From NCBI GenBank assembly GCA_902795665.1, contig CADBMA010000144.1, forward strand, positions 1 through 5,106: 5,106 nucleotides of DNA, read 5' to 3'. This DNA comes from an uncultured Rhodospirillales bacterium (GTDB taxonomy: Bacteria > Pseudomonadota > Alphaproteobacteria > RF32 > CAG-239). Below the pieces are notes generated by a model that did not search any database, was not told the DNA's origin, and saw nothing but the letters and a program-made list of their open reading frames with translations. This document shows positions 1 to 5,106 of the stretch, in pieces. The position numbers were made by a program, and so were the translations under genes. The stretch's first letter is position 1, and each line of letters opens with the position of its first letter.

Positions 1-143
1 ATATTGATGTTGGTGACATGGCGTGGATAATCAGTGACTTTTATACCTTGGATGACATTGGTCGCGACGCCGGTACCATAGGTTATGAAATATTGTCACG
101 GATAGGCAAAAATCAGCGCTATTTTAGAAAATATGAAGAATAG
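1..143 (+). CDS. alr: Alanine racemase, C-terminal end (partial, 5' end outside window)
   Basis: An open frame enters from the left edge (first whole codon at 3) and ends at TAG 141-143, giving 46 residues. The peptide has the typical end of the alanine racemase C-terminal domain: a Gly-Asp turn (VGDMAWII), the segment TLDDIGRDAGTIGYEIL, then SRIG followed by an Arg/Tyr-rich tail (RYFRKYEE). In the family this reads roughly as 'D-[IL]-A-x(3)-G-T-I-x-Y-E-[IL]-L'. Alr is a PLP-dependent cytoplasmic enzyme that interconverts L- and D-alanine for peptidoglycan. The PLP lysine and the catalytic tyrosine lie upstream, outside the window, so activity cannot be judged. The gene converges on the large minus-strand gene and is followed directly by a hairpin terminator. 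The identification rests on this tail only; a biosynthetic (alr) or catabolic (dadX) role cannot be separated. Confidence 0.85.
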   Translation, partial: IDVGDMAWIISDFYTLDDIGRDAGTIGYEILSRIGKNQRYFRKYEE

Positions 144-175
144 AAAAAAGCTCGTTCCTGCGAACGAGCTTTTTT
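144..175. terminator. Bidirectional Rho-independent terminator between convergent genes
   Basis: A perfect inverted repeat pairs 144-157 with 162-175 (14 bp) around the 4-base loop CTGC (158-161). The core arms are AGCTCGTTC and GAACGAGCT. They are flanked by an A run (144-149) on the left and a T run (170-175) on the right, so a U tract follows the hairpin on either strand. It starts immediately after the alr stop codon and lies 13 bases beyond the end of the 888-residue gene. It therefore probably ends transcription of both genes. Confidence 0.9.
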
Positions 176-188
176 CTATGACAGCTTA

Positions 189-2855
189 CTATCTTTCATG
201 CTCTTTAAGTTGTTGAATCTCTTTTATCATCTTTTTAGCTGTACGTTTTACTGCGCCTTGTAGATGGTCGGTACCTAAATTATTTAAACTGTCATTTTGT
301 GCGTTGTCAGGATCTTTCTTATTTTTATGAAGCTGTCCAGCAGCATTGCAAACTATGTTATCCACGAATTCTGGTACCCCTTCGCTGCCATGAAATGCGC
401 CTCCCCCCAAATCATAAGCTTCTCCTCCTTGAGGAATATTCAAACTCGGCTGAGGCAGCTCGACTGGTGCCGGCGGTTCAGCTTGTGGTGTAGCCTGTGG
501 AGGCATTTTTTGCAGAGGAGCCTCAATATTCCGAGGTGCCGGCGTCAGTTCCGGAGTCGGTGCTACGGTTTCTTCTTTTGCTTTTTTATCTGCACCGGTT
601 CCCTCAAATCCAACTTGCGGATCACAGCCTCTTCGTACTTCTACCATTATATTATGGTTGTTAGGATCACCCATGAGTATTCCAGTTTCCGGATCAAAAT
701 GATTATATACATCTATTTGGGGAGAAAGCCTCTTAAGACCTTTAGTCAAATGTATATTTCCCTTCTTATCAACAGCGTCTAATACATCTTGTGTGTCTTC
801 AAAATTTACGTCAGTTGTGTCACCACATGTTATAATCCGCCAAGCTCCAGCGATAGCTCTTCCCATTCCTGTATCTCTATGATGTGCCAACATAGAGCCA
901 TGTTCGTCACATTTTAGACCATTAAGTTTGCTTGTATGCGCCACAAGGTACAATGTTTTAGAGAAAAACTCATCCCACGGCATTGGGTCGCCATTCTTAA
1001 GTTTGAAATTATGAGCATGTGTCATGGAATTTATACACGCGTTCTTCCAATTGGTATGATTATTATCATCATGCGGGGGGAAGTAACTGAACATACGGTT
1101 AAACCGGCTCTTGGTGACAGTCAATCCGTCATTCCACTCCAATGGAACATCATAAGATTGCTCGCCTCTGTCTCCGCCGTCAATTCCATCAAACACTATA
1201 TTTTCAGGAGTAGATTCTTCGATATTTACTACAGGAATAGTATCATCAGCACCAAATGAACTTTTAGCGGTATGCTCGGTCTTAAACTCCGCACGGTCAT
1301 TATCTTTTTCTTTTTTCTCACCGCCGCCGCAAGCGCGAACCAAAACTCCCATACCAACAACCATTGCCGCGCCGATAAACCATTTTTTAGATTTATCCCA
1401 AAAACGTTTTGCCTTGCTTGGCTGTTTGGTCTCATTATCTTCTTCATCATATGAAGACCTTACCACTGGCTCTGGTTCCGGCTCTGGCTCATCTGCTACC
1501 TGTGCATCAAAATCATACGAAGACTCATATGCCGGAGACGGCGCTGGTTTTGGATCCGGCTCATCTGTCATCGGTTCGTTAAAATTATACGAAGACTCAT
1601 ATGACTGAGACGGTGTTGGCTCATCTGAGGACATTTCGCGAATGTCGTCATCTACTTGAGGAGTATCAAGCGGAACTTCATAGCTATCGCCAGCATTAGA
1701 CTCAGTTGAAGGAGCAACATAATCTTGCTGATTATCAGCGCTATATTGTTCTCTATATTTTTCCAAAATAGCTCTTCGATTATTCGCAAGTGAATCTTCC
1801 ACACCACGAGCTTCTATTTCTTCAGCAACCGGAGTTTCTTCAATTACATCTTCAGCAACCGGAGTTTCTTCAATTACATCTTCAGCAATCGGAGTTTCTT
1901 CAATTACATCTTCAGCAACCGGAGCTGCAACGCTGTCGAGTTGACTATTATCAGCTGTATGTTCTGACTCAGTTCTTTCAGCAACCGGAGTAACCACAGG
2001 TGCAACCACCGGCGCAACCACCGGACGCTCAACACTGTTTAAAGATGTTTCCGGCGCCGGCTTAGATTTTATATACAGTATCATCTGTTGCGGTGTCATA
2101 TTGGTAACCGGAACATCGGCTTTAGCACAAGCCTCAATCAAGGCATTGCGGAACTCGTCGGTCATTTTTTCACCGAGAGTAATTTTTTGATTGCGAACTT
2201 TTGCTCTTTGGACGATAAAATCAAAATCATTTACAGCAGGCTCAGCCGCAGGTTTAACCGTTGCATGAGTCGAGTCGGTAAAACGAGTTTCACTGCCATT
2301 TTTCTTTTTTACAATCACAGCATTTTCTATCACTTCAACTTTTGGAGTTTCATGAATTTCACGCGCAACAGCAGCAATGTCCTGATTAATTTCTGTTCGT
2401 AGAGCTGCCAACTTTTTACTAACTTTAGGTGAACCTGTTTTCTGTCCTTGAGTAGATTTAGTAGACTTAGACTTAGACTTAGAATCATGCTCAGGCGCTT
2501 GCTCAACAACAATATTTTTCTCAGCCTTTGAAGAAACATCTTTCTGCTCAACCTTAAGCTCACCGCCTTTGGCTACTTCTTCATAATCAGCCTTCAGCCC
2601 TTCGAATACATAATCAAATTGTCTCGGATATGTATCAACATTATCAAGCAAAACTTCAAGAAGCTTTTCAGCCTTCTCTTTATCAAACTTTTGCTTTTCA
2701 GCCATATTGTCAGCTTTTCTGGCGGCATATTTGGCCAATGTTTCAAGCAAGTCAGCATATTCTGGATTGCCTTTAAGGGCATCATACAGAACGCTGACGT
2801 CAGTTTCACTAAACTGTCCGGCTCTCACTAAATTAGCAGCATGTTTGGCTTCCAT
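189..2855 (-). CDS. Large single-pass membrane protein of unknown function, repeat-containing (888 aa)
   Basis: I do not recognise this protein. ATG (2853-2855) is preceded by TAGGAG (2865-2870) at 9 bases, and the gene ends at TAG 189-191. Visible regions: residues 1-105, charged and probably helical; 106-148, Lys/Ser-rich linker; 149-185 and 210-265, two further probably helical segments; 276-345, Val/Pro/Ala then Glu-rich repeats (AEDVIEETPV); 358-375, a short charged helix; 385-475, an acidic Pro/Ser/Tyr linker with three degenerate DEP...SSYDFD units; 492-509, a membrane helix (WFIGAAMVVGMGVLVRAC) preceded by Lys/Arg; 567-750, the most globular-looking part, rich in His, Cys and Trp; 762-808, a Pro-rich linker; 825-888, a charged, probably helical tail. 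Positive charge before the helix suggests the N-terminus is inside and the C-terminal half in the periplasm. There is no N-terminal signal peptide and I see no known catalytic motif. It seems to be transcribed alone. A scaffold or envelope-linking role is a guess from architecture. Confidence 0.9.
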   Translation of the reverse strand: MEAKHAANLVRAGQFSETDVSVLYDALKGNPEYADLLETLAKYAARKADNMAEKQKFDKEKAEKLLEVLLDNVDTYPRQFDYVFEGLKADYEEVAKGGELKVEQKDVSSKAEKNIVVEQAPEHDSKSKSKSTKSTQGQKTGSPKVSKKLAALRTEINQDIAAVAREIHETPKVEVIENAVIVKKKNGSETRFTDSTHATVKPAAEPAVNDFDFIVQRAKVRNQKITLGEKMTDEFRNALIEACAKADVPVTNMTPQQMILYIKSKPAPETSLNSVERPVVAPVVAPVVTPVAERTESEHTADNSQLDSVAAPVAEDVIEETPIAEDVIEETPVAEDVIEETPVAEEIEARGVEDSLANNRRAILEKYREQYSADNQQDYVAPSTESNAGDSYEVPLDTPQVDDDIREMSSDEPTPSQSYESSYNFNEPMTDEPDPKPAPSPAYESSYDFDAQVADEPEPEPEPVVRSSYDEEDNETKQPSKAKRFWDKSKKWFIGAAMVVGMGVLVRACGGGEKKEKDNDRAEFKTEHTAKSSFGADDTIPVVNIEESTPENIVFDGIDGGDRGEQSYDVPLEWNDGLTVTKSRFNRMFSYFPPHDDNNHTNWKNACINSMTHAHNFKLKNGDPMPWDEFFSKTLYLVAHTSKLNGLKCDEHGSMLAHHRDTGMGRAIAGAWRIITCGDTTDVNFEDTQDVLDAVDKKGNIHLTKGLKRLSPQIDVYNHFDPETGILMGDPNNHNIMVEVRRGCDPQVGFEGTGADKKAKEETVAPTPELTPAPRNIEAPLQKMPPQATPQAEPPAPVELPQPSLNIPQGGEAYDLGGGAFHGSEGVPEFVDNIVCNAAGQLHKNKKDPDNAQNDSLNNLGTDHLQGAVKRTAKKMIKEIQQLKEHER
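606..1118 (-). other. His/Cys-rich predicted extracytoplasmic domain (residues 580-750)
   Basis: This segment of the 888-residue protein is the least repetitive and most domain-like. Eight histidines fall between residues 595 and 659 (H595, H600, H613, H615, H640, H652, H658, H659), with more at 702, 719 and 734. Cysteines lie at 607, 649, 677 and 744, and C836 follows in the tail. If the segment is periplasmic, as the membrane topology suggests, the cysteines could form disulfides and the histidines could bind metal. Neither is shown. No HExxH, lysozyme, SPOR, OmpA-like or LysM signature is visible to me. Confidence 0.5.
1329..1382 (-). other. Predicted transmembrane helix (residues 492-509) of the 888-aa protein
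   Basis: About 18 mostly hydrophobic residues (WFIGAAMVVGMGVLVRAC) sit between a basic stretch (KAKRFWDKSKK, residues 481-491) and a GGG turn followed by charged residues. It is the only clearly hydrophobic segment in the protein. By the positive-inside rule, the preceding 490 residues should be cytoplasmic and the following 380 extracytoplasmic. The helix is short and contains one Arg near its outer end. Confidence 0.8.
1437..1625 (-). repeat. Degenerate acidic peptide repeat, three units (residues 411-473)
   Basis: Three successive units of about 20, 24 and 19 residues each start with DEP and contain a Ser-Ser-Tyr core: YESSYNFN (419-426), YESSYDFD (443-450) and RSSYDEED (466-473). Pro/Glu-rich spacers separate them. 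At DNA level the first two share a 17-bp block (ATACGAAGACTCATATG on the + strand). This is probably a flexible linker just before the membrane helix. The DNA is more diverged than in the 30-bp array at 1821-1924, suggesting an older duplication or selection on the peptide. Confidence 0.7.
1821..1924 (-). repeat. In-frame 30-bp tandem repeat, about 3.5 copies
   Basis: Copies lie at 1821-1850, 1851-1880 and 1881-1910, followed by 14 bases of a fourth (1911-1924). The three full copies are identical except for one C-to-T difference at 1889, which turns a Val into an Ile. On the minus strand the unit encodes AEDVIEETPV, so residues 314-343 hold three units and AEEIEA (344-349) is a degenerate extra one. 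As 30 is a multiple of three, gain or loss of a copy keeps the frame. The near identity points to recent expansion or ongoing homogenisation. Confidence 0.95.
1981..2024 (-). repeat. Short Val/Ala/Pro repeat tract
   Basis: The + strand repeats the pattern GCAACCACCGG with variants. On the coding strand this gives a run of PVVAPVVAPVVTPVAE character (about residues 278-293). It joins the small helical segment at 210-265 to the AEDVIEETPV array and is probably an extended linker. The copies are shorter and more diverged than the 30-bp array. Confidence 0.7.
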
Positions 2856-2864
2856 TGTTTTTAT

Positions 2865-2870
2865 CTCCTA
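2865..2870 (-). promoter_or_regulatory. Ribosome binding site of the 888-aa gene
   Basis: On the minus strand TAGGAG lies 9 bases before the ATG at 2855. It supports this start codon. Confidence 0.8.
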
Positions 2871-2892
2871 AGTTGTAACTCGATTTACAGGC

Positions 2893-2921
2893 AATATACC
2901 ACAAAAAAAACAACCATGCAA
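2893..2921 (-). promoter_or_regulatory. Predicted sigma70-type promoter of the 888-aa gene
   Basis: On the minus strand a -35 element TTGCAT (2916-2921, preceded by C as in the alphaproteobacterial CTTG form) and a -10 element TATATT (2893-2898, one mismatch to TATAAT) are separated by exactly 17 bases. Transcription would start near 2886 and leave a leader of about 30 bases containing the ribosome binding site. The spacer holds an uninterrupted T8 run (2903-2910). A better -35 match, TTGACA at 2930-2935, has no good -10 at the right distance. Prediction only. Confidence 0.6.
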
Positions 2922-2973
2922 GTATTTTTTGTCAAAATTTTCGTTATTTTTACATTTTATTAAACTTTTTGGT

Positions 2974-2991
2974 GTTTATAGAGGAATAAAC
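2974..2991. repeat. Short inverted repeat upstream of promoter (possible operator)
   Basis: GTTTAT (2974-2979) and ATAAAC (2986-2991) form a 6-bp inverted repeat with a 6-base spacer, about 55 bases before the predicted -35. It could bind a dimeric regulator, but a match this short can arise by chance in AT-rich DNA. Confidence 0.25.
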
Positions 2992-3002
2992 GCTATCAGT
3001 TT

Positions 3003-3018
3003 TGGCAGAATTTTGCCA
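3003..3018. repeat. Short inverted repeat TGGCA-N6-TGCCA
   Basis: TGGCA (3003-3007) and TGCCA (3014-3018) flank six A/T-rich bases. The repeat lies just beyond the thrS terminator and before the next gene's promoter. It resembles an operator half-site pair or a weak secondary hairpin. No U tract follows, so it is not a terminator. Confidence 0.25.
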
Positions 3019-3028
3019 TAATTGACAC

Positions 3029-3062
3029 AAAAACACCGTCTTGTTGTCAAGACGGTGTTTTT
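3029..3062 (-). terminator. Rho-independent terminator of thrS
   Basis: A perfect 15-bp inverted repeat pairs 3029-3043 with 3048-3062 around a 4-base loop (3044-3047), with the GC-rich core CACCGTC/GACGGTG. It lies 17 bases after the thrS stop codon. On the minus strand the hairpin ends in a U tract from the A run at 3029-3033. The T run at 3058-3062 makes it formally symmetric, but no + strand gene ends here. Confidence 0.9.
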
Positions 3063-3079
3063 CTTAAAAGACGCTTGTC

Positions 3080-5011
3080 TTATTCGTTGATATGCGGCAT
3101 TTTGGACTCTTCTACCAAAGCAGCAACAAAATCTTCTAGTTTCATTATGCTTTGTTTTTCAGAGCCAAGACGGCGAATCGTAACCGTGCCGTTTTCTTTT
3201 TCTTTGGCGCCTACCACGGCAATAACCGGAATTTTGGCTAAAGAGTGTTCGCGCACTTTATAATTGATTTTTTCATTGCGCAAATCTGTCTTGGCGTTCA
3301 ATCCGGCTGCACGCAGTTTGACGGCAACCGTTTCAGCATAATCATCAAATTCGCTGACAATCGGAGCCACCATAACTTGTTCCGGCGACAGCCACAGCGG
3401 CAACTTGCCGGCATGGTGTTCAATCAAAATGCCCAAAAATCTCTCAATTGAGCCAAACAATGCACGATGCAACATCACCGGTCGATGCTTTTCGCCGTCT
3501 TCGCCAATATAAGAGATATCAAAGCGTTGCGGCAAGTTCATATCAACCTGAATTGTTCCGCATTGCCATTCACGCCCAATGGCATCACGCAGAATAAACT
3601 CCAGCTTGGGACCATAAAATGCACCTTCTCCGGCATTAATTTCAAATTTATATCCATGAGAGGTCAGGGCGTTTGATAAAGCATTTTCGCACATATCCCA
3701 AACCTCATCAGAGCCGATTCGATAAACACTGTCCGGACGAGTCGAAAGATAAATCTTTACTTCATCAAAGCCAAAATCTTTATAGATATCAAAAATCAGT
3801 TTCAAGGTTGTAATGCATTCTTCTTCCATCTGCTCAAAAGTGCAGAAAATATGGGCATCATCTTGCGTAAACTCACGAACTCGCATCAGCCCCATCAATG
3901 AACCCGAGGCTTCATAGCGGTTTACCTTGCCAAACTCTGCCATACGCAGCGGCAAATCGCGATAAGACTTAATCCCTTGTTTATACACCAATAATCCCCC
4001 TGGGCAGTTCATTGGCTTTACGCAGAACATTTTCCCATCTTCGGTTTTGCCCGAATAGTTGTGAGCGCCATATTTGTCCCAGTGACCAGAGGTCTCCCAC
4101 AAAACTCTGTCCATAATGCGCGGAGTTTCAATTTCAATATATCCGTTATGTTCCTGACGGTTGCGCATATATTCAATCAGCCTGCGATAAATGCGATAGC
4201 CTTTTTCATGCCAAAATACGGCACCAGGAGCATATTCCGGCTCAAAGTGGAACAAATCCATTTCTCTGCCCAGTTTGCGATGGTCGCGTTTGGCAGCTTC
4301 TTCAAGCATATTCAAATAAGCGTCCAAATCTTTTTTGTTGGCCCATGCAGTGGCATAAATGCGCTGCAGCATTTCTTTTGAAGAATCGCCGCGCCAATAA
4401 GCGCCGGCAACTTTCATCAGTTTGAATGCATCACCGATTTTGCCGGTTGACGGCACGTGCGGACCGCGGCACAAATCAGTAAAATCACCTTGAGAGTATA
4501 GCGAAATAACCTCATCTTCGGGCAAATCTTCAATCAGCTCAACTTTATAATGCTCACCGATTGACTTAAAATAAGCAATTGCTTCACTTCGAGGCAAAAC
4601 CCTACGAGTAATTTTTTCATCACGCTTAACAATCTCACGCATTTTGGCCTCAATTTTTTCAAAGTCTTCAGTCGTAAAAGGCTCTTTGCGTGAAAAATCA
4701 TAATAAAAACCATTGTCAATAGCCGGTCCGATTGTTACTTGCACATTTGGCCACAGCTCTTTTACGGCCTCTGCCATAACGTGAGAGCAGGAGTGACGCA
4801 AAATATCCAATCCTTCTTTGTCTTTTGCGGTAATGATGGTTACGGTTGCATCGGTGGTGATTGTTGTGTCCAAATCCTGCAATTTATCATTGACCCTAAC
4901 CGCTAAAGCATTTTTCGCTAAACCGGCACTGATTTTTTCGGCAACTTCAAGTCCTGAAACATTGCCGTCAAAATCCATAACACTACCATCCGGTAATTTT
5001 ATAGCAACCAT
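3080..5011 (-). CDS. thrS: Threonine--tRNA ligase (ThrRS)
   Basis: This cytoplasmic class II synthetase charges tRNA-Thr and edits mischarged Ser-tRNA-Thr. Its 643 residues are the full bacterial length. Order: TGS domain (1-62); editing domain (about 63-225) with HxxxH (H73, H77) and C181/H185, all present; class II core (about 245-535) with Zn ligands C336, H387 and H515, motif 2 Arg R365, the QDDAH block (383-387), WQCGTIQVD (482-490) and motif 3 Arg R524; C-terminal anticodon-binding domain (about 540-643). The start ATG (5009-5011) has AAAGGA about 8 bases upstream. The preceding gene ends 17 bases before, so there is no room for a long leader, T-box or E. coli-type operator, and cotranscription is likely. 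Oddities against the consensus I remember: NCPGG where NCPGH is usual (G339), and SLMG where [AS]LHG is usual (M373). The gene otherwise looks intact. Confidence 0.98.
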   Translation of the reverse strand: MVAIKLPDGSVMDFDGNVSGLEVAEKISAGLAKNALAVRVNDKLQDLDTTITTDATVTIITAKDKEGLDILRHSCSHVMAEAVKELWPNVQVTIGPAIDNGFYYDFSRKEPFTTEDFEKIEAKMREIVKRDEKITRRVLPRSEAIAYFKSIGEHYKVELIEDLPEDEVISLYSQGDFTDLCRGPHVPSTGKIGDAFKLMKVAGAYWRGDSSKEMLQRIYATAWANKKDLDAYLNMLEEAAKRDHRKLGREMDLFHFEPEYAPGAVFWHEKGYRIYRRLIEYMRNRQEHNGYIEIETPRIMDRVLWETSGHWDKYGAHNYSGKTEDGKMFCVKPMNCPGGLLVYKQGIKSYRDLPLRMAEFGKVNRYEASGSLMGLMRVREFTQDDAHIFCTFEQMEEECITTLKLIFDIYKDFGFDEVKIYLSTRPDSVYRIGSDEVWDMCENALSNALTSHGYKFEINAGEGAFYGPKLEFILRDAIGREWQCGTIQVDMNLPQRFDISYIGEDGEKHRPVMLHRALFGSIERFLGILIEHHAGKLPLWLSPEQVMVAPIVSEFDDYAETVAVKLRAAGLNAKTDLRNEKINYKVREHSLAKIPVIAVVGAKEKENGTVTIRRLGSEKQSIMKLEDFVAALVEESKMPHINE

Positions 5012-5028
5012 ATTTTTATTCCTTTACT

Positions 5029-5106
5029 TTAATCAATTTTCAACAGTTCATCATATACATCAATAGTTTTATCGCACATAATCTGCTTGGTAAAATTATC
5101 GTGTAC
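5029..5106 (-). CDS. C-terminal end of a probable glycosyltransferase (partial, 5' end outside window)
   Basis: A minus-strand frame open to the right edge ends at TAA 5029-5031 and gives 25 residues, with the core FTKQIMCDKTIDVYDELL. The pattern 'F-x(3)-M-x(3)-T-[IL]-x-V-Y-x-x-[LI]-L' is common at the C-terminus of GT4-type (group 1) glycosyltransferases, which often act in envelope polysaccharide synthesis. With so little sequence the family call is tentative, although the frame itself fits: it has a clean stop 17 bases before thrS, and the thrS ribosome binding site lies in the gap. The two genes probably share a transcript. Confidence 0.55.
   Translation of the reverse strand, partial: VHDNFTKQIMCDKTIDVYDELLKID

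Larger units (their letters stand above)
2856..3028. other. AT-rich intergenic region upstream of the 888-aa gene
   Basis: This stretch between the thrS terminator and the next gene's start codon contains the ribosome binding site (2865-2870), a predicted promoter (2893-2921), A/T-rich DNA behind it that could act as an UP element (about 2922-2970), and two short inverted repeats (2974-2991 and 3003-3018). I find no convincing small gene. The few ATG-initiated frames are 7 to 15 codons long and lack a ribosome binding site. Confidence 0.75.

Noticed and set aside
297..782. A 161-codon open frame on the + strand inside the large minus-strand gene
   Set aside because: It is antisense to a well-supported gene with its own ribosome binding site. 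Its translation is a Cys/Phe/Ile-rich mixture typical of an antisense shadow, and no ribosome binding site precedes its ATG.
1329..1346. Cys509 at the end of the hydrophobic helix (LVRAC) as a lipoprotein lipobox
   Set aside because: It is 509 residues from the N-terminus with no signal peptide start at this point, and Arg at -2 does not fit the lipobox. An internal membrane helix explains it better.
1821..1924. 30-bp direct repeats as a possible CRISPR array
   Set aside because: The copies are directly adjacent with no spacers, and they lie in frame inside a long coding region where they encode a clean peptide repeat.
2930..2935. TTGACA on the minus strand as the -35 of the 888-aa gene
   Set aside because: It matches the consensus perfectly, but 17 bases downstream lies TGTTTT, a poor -10. 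TTGCAT with TATATT at 17 bases is the better pair. It may still contribute as a second weak promoter.
2916..2963. A 15-codon + strand frame in the intergenic region (starting MQVFFVKIF)
   Set aside because: It has no ribosome binding site, lies in very AT-rich DNA and overlaps the predicted promoter of the opposite gene. Its hydrophobicity follows from T-rich codons.
3022..3050. Alternative pairing TTGACA/TGTCAA overlapping the thrS terminator, as a possible antiterminator
   Set aside because: Six base pairs cannot compete with the 15-bp perfect terminator stem, and the element lies downstream of thrS, not in a leader.
5012..5028. A leader regulating thrS (T-box or ThrRS operator hairpins)
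   Set aside because: Only 17 bases separate the upstream stop codon from the thrS start, and they hold just the ribosome binding site.

Overview
The window looks like chromosomal DNA of a low-GC Gram-negative bacterium, probably an alphaproteobacterium. That placement is an inference. It rests on the threonyl-tRNA synthetase, whose wording (for example KVAGAYWRGDS and REMDLFHF) resembles alphaproteobacterial ThrRS as I remember it. Nothing here suggests a phage, plasmid or insertion sequence, and I see no tRNA, rRNA or CRISPR array.

Layout from left to right: (1) the last 46 codons of an alanine racemase gene on the + strand (to 143); (2) a perfect 14-bp terminator hairpin with A and T flanks (144-175) between convergent genes; (3) a large minus-strand gene (189-2855) for an 888-residue protein I do not recognise, with a cytoplasmic helical and acidic/proline-rich half, one membrane helix, and a His- and Cys-rich half predicted to lie outside the inner membrane; (4) a 173-base AT-rich regulatory stretch (2856-3028) with a plausible minus-strand promoter; (5) the thrS terminator (3029-3062); (6) thrS, complete, on the minus strand (3080-5011); (7) the last 25 codons of another minus-strand gene (5029-5106), probably a glycosyltransferase, ending 17 bases before thrS.

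ThrS and the upstream gene are close enough to share a transcript, which the strong hairpin at 3029-3062 should end. The 888-residue gene then has its own promoter and ribosome binding site and appears to be a single-gene unit. Alanine racemase (D-alanine for peptidoglycan), the putative glycosyltransferase and ThrRS are ordinary core functions and do not explain the large protein. That protein is the one real unknown here: it carries a nearly identical 30-bp tandem repeat, a second degenerate acidic repeat, and a short motif found once on each side of the membrane helix. An anchoring, scaffolding or envelope role fits its architecture but is not shown by it.
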